A stretch of DNA of 64,000 nt from NCBI GenBank assembly GCA_000328365.1, contig KB311062.1, positions 405,656 through 469,655 of the forward strand, written 5' to 3'. Positions 12,367 through 25,816 of the stretch are shown here, one piece after another (position 1 is the stretch's first letter; each line of letters starts with the position of its first letter). The notes below the pieces were generated by a model, which saw nothing but the letters and a program-made list of their open reading frames with translations, was not told the DNA's origin and made no database searches. Made by a program: the position numbers and the translations under genes. The stretch comes from Capitella teleta (Eukaryota > Annelida > Polychaeta > Capitellidae).

Positions 12367-14368
12367 TTCGACTAAATCCAAACGCGCTTCAATTTATCAC
12401 AAAATGACACATGCGAGCTCATCCCCCTGCGGCCTAACGACCTGACCGCATAGCGGATGACGACGTTGGCGACGACATGGACCATACACTGCCCAGGGTC
12501 ATCTCATCGGCAGGTATGCATTCCGTCCACAATTGCAGGGCGCACCGTGTAATCCCGGGAGAGTGCGTGGGAAAGGAAGTGGCCGCCGATAAAGCTACAA
12601 ATCCCGAGGCGGTGGCAGGCGAAGCGTTGCTACCACGAAGGCTGGCGAGTGGATATGCTGTCGGTGGCGGCGGCGGTCGGGCTTTTTGACGGCGCTGCGG
12701 GCGAAGGGGGCATGCAGTCTCACGAGTAGGGCAGAGGCAGCGAGCGCAGGGGGTTTGTGCGGGCGGTAACAACGGCTGAAGCGGATCCTCCGAACTGCGA
12801 TTCAAGTCCATTCACGTGAATAGAGTGGTTTGCGCCGCAATCTCCGCTGGCTGTTGTTTTCTTTTGCAGTCAATTGCGAGAGCCTCTCGAGGAATTGCTC
12901 CGAGCGTCTTGCGTTTCTCTCGCGTCGCTCATAAAATAGTTGCGTCAGAATGGGCATTGATGATGATTGTAACTGGAGAGCTGTACTCATCGACCGTTTC
13001 CTTGTCTCCTAACAAAAGCCATGGGAGTGTATGGACCCTGCGTCGAAAAGCGCTTGTGGTGGGTGGTGCGTGGTGCCATGTTTGGCAACGACAATCAATT
13101 GGGCAAATCTTTTTCAGCGCTAATCAATTAGATTAGCTCGTCGCCAGCGAGCAATCCGCACTGATTTGAACCGCGCCACTAAAATTGCGAGTTCAGAAGG
13201 CAGTCGTTTGAAGCGATAACTTGCTGTCTTTCGTGAATTGGAAATCGCAATATTGTGAATTATTGGGTTGGAACATTGAAACAGTAAGAGAGCGCCAACA
13301 GCGACAGCCGCGAAATTGAAAATAAGGAAAGAAGAGAAAAATACAGATCAAAATAGTAATTCTGCAGCATTGTGAAGCATTTGGGTTGCAATGCTCCAGC
13401 ACCCTATATTATCATACAGGACCTGTATGGGGCATTTTATGATGATTCTTGTGGTGCTTGTGTACTTAGGCCGAGTTCTTTAGTCGCTCGATCATGTACG
13501 CGTACATCAATGCTATTGTCGACTCGATATTATTCTCTTGTCGAATTGAGAAGGATTTCAAGATGTTCTCTTTTAGTTCATGTCTCGTCCCCATTTGTCT
13601 CATTGCGTTCTTTGAAAACTATTTAATTTTATCAGTCATACAAAGGCCCATGTAATCAGAGTGATGCACTCACGAGATAAACTCCCTAAGCCGATTTTAT
13701 TACTGGGTAATTTTGACCATTTATAAATTTTAAGTTCCTTTCGTGCGATTCTAAGATACAGGAATTTGTGACAAATGAAGCAATCAAATGTTTCTCCTTT
13801 TCCCGAAGTGTTTTTCAAGATAGAACCAAAGTTCATTTCAAAATATATTTTTTTCGAATTTATTGACTTTTATGAGTGCAGCGAGATCGTTTTTTAAAAA
13901 GATCTGTCAACTATATGAATATAATTTTATCAAGATAATTTTTTTTTTCCTGAAGCAGAATAGCTAAAAACGAGAAGAGTGGGATGTTTCTTTGATCAGA
14001 ACTTCCGAAACAGCTCCTCTCTTGAGACTGCCATTTGTCTTGTCGCCCGTGACGTCACACTTGCATGAAATGAGACACGAGAATATAGCGAGATTTCAAA
14101 CCGCTCAAAATCGGAGTCAAATTAGATTTACATGTATCTAGGAATTAATTAGCCCACAGCAAGTGTAATGTCTTTGTTGGTCAAAATGGTTATTTATCTT
14201 TTGGGATGCACATTCTATCATTCGCTGCTACATGTATTTCAGAGCAATTAGATGTCCCCTTGACTGTACCCAGATAGTGTCTTGACCAATTGGAATACGT
14301 ATTATGAATCAAATCAATATATGACGCAATCTTCTTGACTTGCCTCTGAGTACCGGTATGAGTCTTCC
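12367..14368. other. Upstream/intergenic region
   Basis: This lies 5' of the SUEL-CUB-sushi gene. It starts with a GC-rich stretch (about 12430-12800) with open frames on both strands that show no recognisable domain, and then becomes AT-rich. I see no supported gene. The promoter of the SUEL-CUB-sushi gene should lie in the first few hundred bases, but no clear TATA box was seen on the minus strand. Confidence 0.4.
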
Positions 14369-14374
14369 GTGTGT

Positions 14375-14435
<61 letters not shown>

Positions 14436-14490
14436 GTGTTTTTTGTGTTTTTTTTTGTGTTTTTTTGTTTGTTTTTTTTTTTGGGGGGGG
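14369..14490. repeat. (GT)n microsatellite with T-rich and G-run tail
   Basis: A nearly pure GT tract runs to about 14432. It is followed by T-runs broken by GTG and closes with a run of eight G. Short open frames reading poly-Cys-Val or poly-Thr-His across it are translation artefacts of the repeat. Confidence 0.95.
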
Positions 14491-17400
14491 TTTAGACAAT
14501 GCGTTTGCAAGAGTTTTGTACAAAGGTCTTAATATAGTTCTTCATATTAGTTGGTTAATATTCAGTTTTTATTAATCCGATAATTTTTCTGCAAGCTATG
14601 ATTCTAACCAAATTTTAGTTTGCGTTGTCTTACATCATTTTGCTGAAATGAACTGGTGCTATTTTCCAACCGATTTCAAAGAAACATTCGATGTCAAGCG
14701 ACGCATTCTAATCATAGACGACATGCGGCACAATGCCACCGGAAATGATCCTCCATATTAGGATAACATTCTCGCCTCAATTCACTGGAACTCGTTCGTA
14801 TATTTTTGATAGAAGAAAATGATACCAATTAAACAACCTAGAGTCCTAGACAGATTTGAACTGTTTTCATACTTTATTTTCTGTGGTGCACGTCTTATCT
14901 ATGGAGCTGATTGAATACTGATGAAAATGTAGACTGGAACTCATCCAATCTGGAAACTGGCAAAATATCAAGTTCTGCTTCACTTCCACGAAATACAGAA
15001 ACGGTGTAAGGGTAGTGCACAGCAAAAATGACTTATCACTAGTTCCAAATTTTCTTCTTGCGAACTAATATTTTTTATTCCGTCGAACTGTTTGAATATG
15101 GCCGGACCAATAAAACATAGGATATTATAACATATATAAGTGTAGTGAATTAGTGATACATTTCATAATAATCATATATATTATATCTGCATGCCAAATG
15201 CACATATAATAAATCCTTAAATGTCTTGCTGGACCACATGTGTAAAGGAGGTAACCGGAGACGACAGGGAAAGTAGGCATGCTGGATATGTAAGAGGATC
15301 GACCCACACAGCTATATGTAATTCCACTGTGAGGCCCGTAAGTCCTGCTTAATGGTTCTTATGTGTCCTCAGTCCTTACACGGAACTCCTAAAGCATAAA
15401 AACCTACAGGTTTATGATAAACGAGAATTGAAGAAGACGTCACAACCAATTGCTTCAAAGGAACAGGTCTACAATGCTCTATGAAGGCGCTTCAATTCCA
15501 ATCGGATTTTTTTCTCCATGCCAGCAAGCGTCCGTTCACGTGACTTGCTTCCGTGAACGTGACGCTTTGTATGGAGATCCGTCAAAGCCCATCCGACCCG
15601 CGACAAAGCGCTTCTCACCCCTCAAGCATTTCCACCACTCGCGACTCAATAATCAAGACCGATTGGACCCGATTCAGGCGAACCCCCAGCTGCATATTTT
15701 GCTGCGTTTGCCGCACGACATGTGCCTAAAACCCAGAGGTTAGCTGTTGTTTTGAAGGGCTCTCAAAATGGAGATTCAACGGGGCGACCAAAGCACCCGC
15801 GCACAGACAATTGGCTTGCAAATCATGATGAGTCCTGACATTTGCTTTTTTGTTACTGTGACGGGGCCAAGACCAATCGACAATTAGTGAATGGACCCCC
15901 TGTGTGCGCGTGCTCTCCGCGGCCCATTCAAAGCTTTTATTATCAATATTGGGATAATTCCAATCACTCTGTTGGATTGGCATGCTTAATGACTCATCCC
16001 TAATGCCATGCCAAACTAATGTTTTCATAGCAAATGACAATATTTAACTAAATAAATACGGGATAAAGCAACAATCGCAAAGAAATGATCTTCAGGATAT
16101 CATGGATAAATAAGCTCACAACCTTATTATATTATTTGCTTCTTTATTCTTAAGCCTCTTTTCATTCATGTAAATGTCATATCAACCTCCGGCCTTGATC
16201 CCAGCTTGTGCCAACTCTCCAGGGCACCGGATAAGTAAACTTTATATGAATTACGAATAGCAAATAATTTGATGAAATGATGCTTTTCGCGATGGAGTCT
16301 TTAAAGGTCGGATGTAGTGAAACGAGGAATACTTTTAGTTTTACGGGATGATCGTGGGTGCAGTAGGCAGCAGGCCTTCGCTTGCTTAGTGCCTCGTGAA
16401 TGGTGCTCCTCACTTCCATGTTTGTGGTGCGATAATGAGCATGTTGCGAACACTAACACTCAAGTGTTCCGCTCACTTTTATTCATGATCGCGCGAGAGA
16501 AGGAAATATCCCGAAGATGACGCATGTGTCCTGAGCGTGATTAAGTTTTTTTGGCTCCTCACCCAGATATAAGACTATATAATTATAGACTATAGAGGAT
16601 AGAATATAATTACAGTGTAATGTTTCAGTGTACAATTTTTGCGTTTACTAGTATAGGTTGCATGTGAAGTCAAATAAACCCATACATAAAAGTGAATGGT
16701 AATTAAATTTATATAATCTGTTTGTTTTGTTCAGTGAGTTTCTCAAAATCACTCAATTTACACGAGCAACGATTTGTATTTTTCGTATATCTGTCAATAT
16801 TTTGCACTTTTGAGGTTTAAGTCAATTCCAGAGAAAGCGGTGCCAATGCACGGGAGTTTTTTTCCACAATTTTCCTCGTGCAGTTCGCGGAATTATGAAA
16901 CCGAGGCCTCGCGAACAAGGTCACCTTTTGAGGCAAAGCAGATTTCTTCTTCTGAGTAATAACGACGCTAGCCCCAGGTGAGCAACACGCATCATCAGCT
17001 GCAATCGAGCCGTCGCCCAAATGGAGCCAATTTACCGGCGTGCGTGGTCCCCCGCCTTCTCTCTGGATGGTCCGAACCGACCCTTGAGCAGCAATCTCGT
17101 TTTCTATGAGCTCCACTTTTACTCCAACTCTGCTTTCTGACATCCACGAATCATCAAGTCTCATTAGGCAACGGGTTGAACTACCTTGGAGAGCCAAGAA
17201 AACAACCTGGATGCTCCACAAAAAAGACTCCCTGTCTGGGCTTTTACTTGGAGTGCGTGTGCGTACGGTTGGAACGTGTTGCAGGTGCTTCTTCAGCGCT
17301 CAGCTCACCGTTTTGATCGCGTACTTTTTTACACAAAATCGAGCCTCGGTATCATTTTTTTAATTTTGTTTTTGTAACCTCAACTGCGGTACATATAGCG

Positions 17401-20193
17401 ACGTGAAGCACGCGTTTAGACAGGTTAATTGATTTTTTTTGTCAGAGTTATCAAAATTAGGATTTATCTAGCGTGGTATAGCATGCGTATATTATTGGCC
17501 AAAAGGTGAAACCGTTGTTATGACGATCAGTTAGACCTTAGAAAACAAACTGATTTACGTCGATGAGCAAATTTGAACCAGGTTCCAGGTACGCCGAATA
17601 CAACTAACTGTTTGGGAATTGCAAAACAGGTGAGCAACGAGTTTCCTTCATCAGGTGTAAGACTGAGAAACAGATTTCAGTGGCAAGAAGAAAAAAAAAA
17701 AAAAAAAAAAAAAAGAAAGAAAGAAAGAGAGAAACAGAACACAGAAACGCCACTGAGCGCACGGAAAACCATGTGGGCCAAAAGGCGCAGGAATTATCCA
17801 ATGATCACGTTTGAAATATCGCTTGAGAAGTTGGGTTCAGTGACTGCGTAACTTGCTTTGTAACTATCAAAGGGGCCAGTGAGCGACCTCCGGGGAACAT
17901 GATAACGACATCAATTCGCTTGCTCCAAGTATCATACATGAGCAAAAGAACGCAGACGATCTTGACACATCTCTGACTTCAATGCCCTTAGCACGATTAC
18001 CTTTGATACCAGTCTTTTTAAAGATTAAACCCTACGCAAACCAGTGATCCAATTTAGCATATCTGTTTTACCCTGTGTTTCGCGTTTGTCTTCTAAATAG
18101 ATAATCACTCATGCAGGTATGAACAACAGATCTACTTAATATAGCCGGCAGATTTCGATTGAAGACATACATGTATCTGGCAATAGTCTGTTGTTGAAGG
18201 ACGATAGATTGAAGGTGGAGGTGTTTCACGCGAGTGTCGCTGCTTCTATGGCACAAGACAATAGCAACAGCATACAAGAAGTATTGTGTAAATGGTGAGC
18301 ATTTTAAGACAACAGGGGACGTTAATCCGCCATTGCACAGTCACCACACACATGGGCATCAATCTTGGCCGATACTGCTGCCATGTGCCAATGTGTTCAG
18401 TCCTTCTAATTGATGGATGGCAGTCCGTCTTTGCATGGAGAGTTGTGTGTCGGGCGTCATAACATCAGATGCCTCGACTGTACAGCGAGTGTGTGAGCAG
18501 TACTGAGCACGTGCTTCCAACACTCAAAGTGGGGGCATTTACGTTCAAGGGTTGTGTGGTAATTATTGGAATTGGTTAATTGATTGGAATATTCTTCTTG
18601 ACCGTGTTGTGACTAGTGAGATGTATTGTTGGTCATAATTTAACAATTTAGCGCGTCCTTAATAGCTGGTTCTTATCTCTTTGAGCGTTTAATATAATAT
18701 ATTGTATTTCTGTCGACCTTTTATTAAGTGATGTGGCATAAATAGGCGGACGTGAACTTCAGACGCCAGAGAATAGGTACATTTAGGGTAATTGACCCCT
18801 TTTTCCGAAGGCTATATGTCTATGCGCTGGACAACCGGTTGAATGACATGGTTACGATGCTTGTTAAATATAGAGGCACCCGTGAGATCACGAAGCGGGA
18901 GAGTATCATTTACAGGTAGAGCTAAACACAGAGTGAATATTAGCAGCCACTAAAGGTCTTGAGCGTAGCCGCTCAGCTCTATAGCAACGAAGAATAACTC
19001 CTCTCATCTTCAATCATCCCAAATACAAACCCGGAAAGGCGGTTCCTTGTTTCCAGCAACACGCATCATTTCACAGACATGGGGCCCAATAAGCAAGGAC
19101 ATCCAGCGCACCAGCTTTGATGTACAAAATCTATGCAATTTCTATACGCAATATTAAGCCACTCACTGATGGATTGTGACCTTGTAATATTCAGATCTAG
19201 CAACGACAATCTTTGAGCATGGGTGGACGCTATGAATACAGCCCCGTGCCCCAGCACCACCGCCTTCTTCTCGGCCTCCCGCGTTTAATCTACGATTCCA
19301 TCTCCGAGTTCCCGCTTGATCGATGACGCTTTGTTCTCCGAGCGAAAGAATTCTTTATCCCGAATCCTGGTGAAGTCATGCGTGAACACGGTTGACGCAA
19401 TATCCGCCTCTTTCATTCATATGAACATTCGGCACATGTGAGGAGGACAACGCCCATGCAGAATGACGATTTCATTGCTCGCCTTGTTTCTGGGCTTCAT
19501 GTGTCGATTTTTTTTTCTTTCCCTGGCTATATATAAAACGGAATATACAATATAAGTAGCCGATCGCTGACAATATTGTAGCTACAGGCGTGGGAGGCTA
19601 CCTGAAACATTACACTTGCAATATTAGAACTATTTGCAACGCAATTCCTGCGTTTTGTTTTCAAAGGCGGTTTGGTTGAGATTGCAGGTCATCTGCGTTA
19701 CGTAACTTATGCAAGAGGGAGCTCAAAATTTACACAATTAGGCGCCTTCTACAGGTGTGCTGGCACCTGTATTTACTGAACAACAGCTACTAATAAACCG
19801 ATTTCTAGTGCGGCGGTCTAAAAAATCTCTTTCAATCTTCGTAAAACTGTCTTGGTCACAATACTCGTGTGTTCATGTTATCCTTGAATCTTTGACCTTC
19901 ATTCGCGATCATATGAAGAGGCAATGTACCTGTATATAGAGCTGTGTTTTCAATCTCCAATGCAGAAATCTAACTTCTTTGTCCTCGTCTGGTCTCATTA
20001 CACGATGCGCTCAGCGGATACACAATGGCCACGAACAAAGCGACAATTACGCCGGATACAGCCCACTCGTCTGCAAACCTTATAATCCCTGACGAAGATG
20101 GACTACCTTCGCTCCGATTCACGCCGATCATGTGAAACCCCATAAAATCACAACACGGGAGGCAACACCGAAGGGGAGAGCCATTAATGGACT

Positions 20194-20676
20194 ATGACCT
20201 GTGAGCACCACGAAGGAAGTACCCTTCTACTGGACACCCAACACTCGACTTTTCCGTGCTCAAGAATGGGCCCCATCTCCCATGGCAGCTTCGGCATCAT
20301 TCACCTGGACCTGGGGCTCAAATTACCTTGCTTCGTCGAAGGAGACATTTGTTCATGCATTGCAGATGCAGCCGTCAAGGATCCCTTCCTCGTGCACCTG
20401 ATCACAGCAGCTGCCAACGATGAGCACGCAATATATTCTGCTGAACACAGCGGTGCTTCACCCCTGTCGATGGTGGATGACATTGACAATGCATTCCTCT
20501 CATCACTGGAGCTATTAGCTATTGGACACGATGCCAACGACTGTGGCTTGCGTTGCCCTCCACGGAGAATGCTTGGATTGGTTTGGGCAGCAATTCCGTA
20601 TTACTTATTAAAACGGGTGCGCTCATACGAGAAACCACCGCTTGTGATTTCATTCCATATAAGTGGCAATAATTGA
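20194..20676 (+). CDS. Unrecognised open frame, possibly chance
   Basis: An uninterrupted 160-codon frame starts with MTCEHHEGSTLLLDTQHSTF and lies in a local GC-rich island inside AT-rich DNA. The composition is not obviously low-complexity (for example LDLGLKLPCFVEGDICSCIA), but I see no domain, signal peptide or splice context. It could be an exon, a decayed gene or chance. Confidence 0.18.
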   Translation: MTCEHHEGSTLLLDTQHSTFPCSRMGPISHGSFGIIHLDLGLKLPCFVEGDICSCIADAAVKDPFLVHLITAAANDEHAIYSAEHSGASPLSMVDDIDNAFLSSLELLAIGHDANDCGLRCPPRRMLGLVWAAIPYYLLKRVRSYEKPPLVISFHISGNN

Positions 20677-21723
20677 CACATTGTAATTGTAAACAAACCA
20701 TGTGCATGGCATCACAAATATGGGTCCATCTACATTTTGTTTTTATTCTTATATTCTGCTATGTTATGCGTTATGATTGTGAAACTCAATTCGCACGAAG
20801 CTCAACTTTATAAATATTCCGAGATCGATGTAATTGTTACATAGAGATGACGTAACATGTGTATACAAGAGCGTTTTATTACGATATACAATATATCAAA
20901 GCACTGGAACGTTATATCATTTTATAATTGAACTTTAAACATTAACAAGCTCTCATTCATAGTTACATCATCGATTACTCATGATACACAGATCGTATTC
21001 GTGTATTCGCGAAATAAACGGTGGCCAAATTTCTAGCCGAGAGGTCAGTTGTGTGAAACACAAAGACATTTTTTTTATGACCACTACACATTATGTATTC
21101 CCATAATAATTATTATGCGGGTGAGCTGATTGAACACCTGCAGAATAATGAGCCCACTGCGCATGATTTGTGATCAGGTGAATTTTATTTGATAGCTTGT
21201 TCCATTGAAGTATAAAATAGTAACTAGATTGCATGTGTAATGGTAAAGCGTTTAAACACAATAGCTTGGAATTTGAGGAAATCATAATTATATCATAAAA
21301 CGCACCAGCATGTCGAGCTTCAATTGAGCTGTTCTGATCGCGATGCCATTCAACAAAATGTTTCCCTTAAATCTGGCTACCATTCTGACCGTCACGTGAC
21401 CCCAATAGGCATTCTGGTTTTTCTATGGCTGGTTCTGATTTTATTATTCGAGAGTGATATTAATTGACAAATCAGAGAATAATAAAAGACGAGAAATAAA
21501 GTACAATGTATAAGAACTATCGAAGACGATTCAAAAGAGAAAAGTTATGCCAATAAATCAGCCAATAAATATTGTCTGGGTACAATCCGGTACAATGATT
21601 ATACTCCTTTGTATAACTAGTATTTACATGCATTCACATTTCGATTGGCGAATGATCATGGTCCCTATATATGAAGGGGTATACTCGATGAATGCTAAAA
21701 TGGTCCAATCGTACACTATTGGT

Positions 21724-21800
21724 ATTAGATCATACACAATATATCATACACATATATGTGACAATTAGATCATACACAATATATCATACACATATATGTG
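21724..21800. repeat. 40-bp-period tandem duplication
   Basis: A 37-bp unit beginning ATTAGATCATACACAATATA occurs at 21724-21760 and again at 21764-21800 with no differences seen, and is followed by a partly inverted AT-rich continuation. The perfect match suggests a recent slippage or duplication. Confidence 0.85.
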
Positions 21801-23995
21801 TATAATATATTGTGTTATGAATCGATGAACTGTGTTAAAGTCCCATGCATCAGAAACTCATCATTTCATTCCATGTTCTCAATTAACATGGTTGTTAACT
21901 TGTCCAGCATGATTTACAAATCGATTATCACTAATTCTTTAATTAAATATTTTCGAAGAAAAGGCGCATACATATCGACTAAACGGATCAGGGGGGTCTG
22001 TTCATATGCAAAAGCCTTAACTCTACACAATTAGCTGGGAAACATGTAAATGACCCAACCCAGCTTCTCTGCCATCAGCATCAAGGCAACGTGATCTCAT
22101 CCTTTCGATCCAGAGATCTAGGGTGCAACGTCGGTGTTTCCGGGCGCATTTGGAACGATTGTGACGTAATCGAGGCATCTGGATGGTTCCTCAAGAGGGT
22201 CGGCGGAGGAACTACACAGCGCTCTTGCATGTCGACACACATCTCATGCAAAGAGCACCAGTGAGTGTCATTTACGATGAAAATAGTGTTCTTACTAATC
22301 AATAATTATCAATTATTAATGATAATAATTATGCATGTCGAGCAAAAATATTTATTGGCTGATTATAGTAATATAGATGCCCTATTTCACAAGTTTCAAT
22401 TACAGGGTGAAGGATAGCACGTACCACGACTAGCTCTATATGCCATAGTATATTTGGGTGTGTTACAATTATAGGCCTATATTTCGGGCTTTCATCATCA
22501 TAATGATAAAGATAAAGATATTATGCTAGCGATACACCGCTTGTGCGTTCTCCTTCGCGTCAGATGACCTCGGTTTTGTTCTTCTCTCTCGAATTCAATG
22601 AGCACGCTGCACGTATCTTTTCACCGGTCCAGACATTCCTTTGCACACACGCAAAATGGTGCGTGCGGATGTCACCGAAAAAACATCACATTCAAGCTGC
22701 TTCTTGAATCAGAGAGACAACGAATATAGCCAATACAAGCATAAAAATCGAGTGACGAATCTGAGAGTCGAATTTAGTGCCGCAGTTGCCGAGATAGTCC
22801 AGCTTGTGGGTCCAGTTAAAATAATAAATAATAAACTAATCGTTATTAGCATCGTGTTAGCATCATTTCGAGCTTCAGTGTCCCGTCTCTGTCCTCCTTC
22901 GGCTCCCGTTCCCCCTTCAGTTGCGTAAATAAATGCCTATGGCGCCAATGCTGTGTATTTTGTCCCAAGTGCTTGATAATGAGTGTTTACTAAATTTACT
23001 ATACACAATATAATTATTATGACAAGGGACCGACTGTGGACATGGCCGCAACATGCTAGCCCGATTTAGCACTCAAATGCTTTTAATACCGTAATTTATA
23101 ATTATGCCGTTGGAGTCACGTCAATCACGTGATCGAACACCGAATAAGAGGAAGCTTTTCTTCGGTGTTTTTTCTTTTTCTTCACATCAGTTATGTTGGT
23201 GGTTGTAAAATGCTTATGGCCAAAATGGGACTTCTTTTTGAAGGTGACTAAGTTGTGGAGATCTAATGAAATTACATCAATATCGCTCTAAGACATAAAA
23301 CGACTGCATTCCTCAATCCTCATGTGAAAAATTTGCATGGTTATTACATGCATTATATTATGCAATACACTATGGATTTTATGATGGGGACTCCAACAAA
23401 CACTAGAATTTATTCAAAACGATAATTTATCCTAATCTATGGAAGAAAGGTGAAATACATGTTTAAGAGACATTTTAGTCAACATAAGAAGCTACGCTAA
23501 TTACATGTATAAGTAAATTAAATTAATAAATATATAAATTTATTCAATTGTATACCGTAACTGGCTTCGCTTCTATGCGGTTCACATAAGTGATAATTAT
23601 GTTACAACAGTAAGCAAGCGAGAACAAGTAAAAGGAATAAATTAAAATGAAATGATGAGTTTCGGATGCATGGGACTTTAAATCGGTGTTTTTCGGTGAA
23701 AATTGTGTTAAGCTTTCATTTCGGGTTTGTCATTTTCCGTGCTTTCGAAAAGATAGGCGATTTAGCATAATACCCTTACTTAGGTGCCGAAATTTGTCCC
23801 AGTGCGCGGCCTGGCTAGTGTGCCCCGATTGCCTGCTAAATTCCGCTTATAAGAAACATTGATCTTCATACCTCCCAGGTGGGCCAGGCTAAACGTGTGC
23901 TCTGCATACACAACAATGCCAAAATACGTTGGTCTGCGCTGCAATACAATAGCCTTACATTTTATCAAAGAAAATCCATTATGCATTTTGAGTTC

Positions 23996-24001
23996 TTTAT
24001 T
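23996..24001 (-). terminator. Poly(A) signal of the carotenoid oxygenase gene
   Basis: A minus-strand AATAAA lies about 73 nt downstream of the stop codon at 24074, a normal distance for a compact 3' UTR. Confidence 0.65.
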
Positions 24002-24073
24002 GAATTCCTTTACAATTATATCAAGATAGGAAACTAGGCTACATCATAACGCTTTGTGTGAGCCATAACGCAC

Positions 24074-25816
24074 TCAAACATAAAGATCTCTCCTGAACAT
24101 ATTTCCATGAATCGTGAAAGGAACCCAAGTTGGAAGCGAGGCTTCGTTCACCATTTTCATTCTCTTGGCGTCCAAGAACACCAGGTGGCTCTTGTTCTCA
24201 TCGTTATCCATCGTCAGCGTGATAAGAAGACCGTCATCCTCTTCGGTCGCGTTCGGGTTTGGTTCGAACCAAGGTTCGGTCGGAACACGTGCGTTATGAC
24301 ACCACATCCGATCGCCTTTTCCATTTGAACACAAATCCCTTTTCACCAGGCAGACGCGGTATTGCTTCCGGGGACCGAAATCGAAGCTAGTGATACCGTA
24401 AACATAGCAGTACGGTTTGTATCGGAGCTTCTCGTGGATGTTCGGAAGATCGAAATGAGAAGTTTGCGGTAGAGTTGACGGAAGGGAATCCACGCTGACG
24501 CTACGCTCTGCTATGTTGATCGTGAAACGCGACAGAGTGCCAGCTGCCGGTGGCACCAAACCCCGCCGTAGGTTATCCAGGTTCAAACTATGCATAAAGG
24601 AATCATCTTTGTAGGTTATCATATCAATGATCAGGTTGTCCTTCGACGTGAAGCTGTTGACAAAATGCATGACGAACATTGGGCTGGTTTTTATGCGGAT
24701 GGTTGCTCCAGTTTGGAGATCCACGACGTAGATGCTCATTTGGTAGTTTGGTTTCCATTTGATGGAACTGAGTAGGCTGCCACCAGAAACAACGGCCCAG
24801 AGGTTGATGAAGGCGGGATGGGCGAATATTACAGCGTAATGGGAAGCCAGGGCGAGACCGTGCATGTACGGGATAGTCTTTCGAGGGATGTGGGCGACTA
24901 GCTCGCGTCTTTCGGCTGAGAAGATGCGAACCACATTGATGCCGTTTTTGAATCCGGGCAGTGGCATGGCGGAGACACAGAAACCGATGTGAGCCCCCGA
25001 GGCCTCTTCAAGAAGCGGGTGAGCAGTGGACAGAGTCATCGATTTGCGTAGTTGTAGGTCTCCTCCAGGCAGATTGGCGTCGATGCGTTTCGTTGTCACC
25101 AAGCCTCGTGTGTTCATTTCGTACACTCGCCAAATATCGCTGACTGCCACCATTGAATCAGTGTCGTTACTGAACTGGATGACATTGACATTTACGTTGT
25201 CGACGCCATTCGCGAAACTGCGAAGTTTTTCAAACAAAGAGAAATGAGGTTCGACGTCCCCGAGCAGTAGGTAAGGAGCGATGCTCTTTGACTTCGTTGA
25301 GTCGTTGTAAAAACCTGATCGCAGGAATTTCGAGGAGAACCCAAGGGTGTTTGGAGATGTGAAGTTGAAACTGGTCAGTTTGGTGAATCCGTCGAGAGCA
25401 TGGAGCAAGCGTCTACCCCCTACCTCAAACAATCCGACGCCATTGCGGATCTGTGAACATCAAGGTCACAATTACGGCACAAATATGCAAATGCATAGTA
25501 TACATGTACATGTATGATATTATTATATAATTGATTTAGAATATGCAAAATAATAAAAGTAAAAAATCACATCCAAGCTATTTTCAAGCCTCGATCAGCG
25601 ACACTCAAAATTGAGTAAATACGTCAGTAAACTCACGTAAACTCCTTTGAACCAACGAGGAAGTGTTTTCTGTAGTTTCACCTCCACATCGACGAACTCT
25701 TCAGGGTTGGAGATGAAGAACTTGACGAAGCCCGCTCGGTGATCGGCACGATGACACGAAGAGTTGACGACGAAGAGAAGCACAATGCAGTAATAAAGTC
25801 CCCCGCGTGACTCCAT
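24074..25816 (-). CDS. Secreted-type carotenoid oxygenase (BCO/NinaB/RPE65 superfamily)
   Basis: Two exons, 25816-25637 and 25450-24074, join in phase 0 across a 186-nt intron (GTGAGT donor, TTCACAG acceptor) and encode 518 aa, the usual family length. The junction restores the family core WFKGVY-IRNGVGLFEVGG. All four Fe(II)-ligand histidines are visible: H204 (TAHP), H257 (PYMHG), H322 (VMHF) and H508 (TIHG). The conserved EEDDG and VYGI regions are present, so an active enzyme is expected. By eye, two second-shell glutamates of RPE65/BCO are Asp here (in AVSDI and in FDLPNI), and the vertebrate PDPCK motif reads VEPHF. Residues 1-21 (MESRGGLYYCIVLLFVVNSSC) look like a signal peptide, which is unusual because characterised animal members are cytosolic, membrane-associated or mitochondrial. 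The family oxidatively cleaves carotenoids or isomerises retinoids; the substrate cannot be told here. Confidence 0.94.

Larger units (their letters stand above)
14491..23995. other. Intergenic region, no supported gene
   Basis: About 9.5 kb of mostly AT-rich DNA. It contains a poly(A)/AAAG run at about 17691-17730 and a short tandem duplication near 21724-21800. The longest open frame is 20194-20676 on the plus strand (160 codons, locally GC-richer, no recognised domain). A minus-strand frame at 16817-17221 has a possible GTAAAT donor but no recognisable domain. Neither is supported enough to call. Confidence 0.45.
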
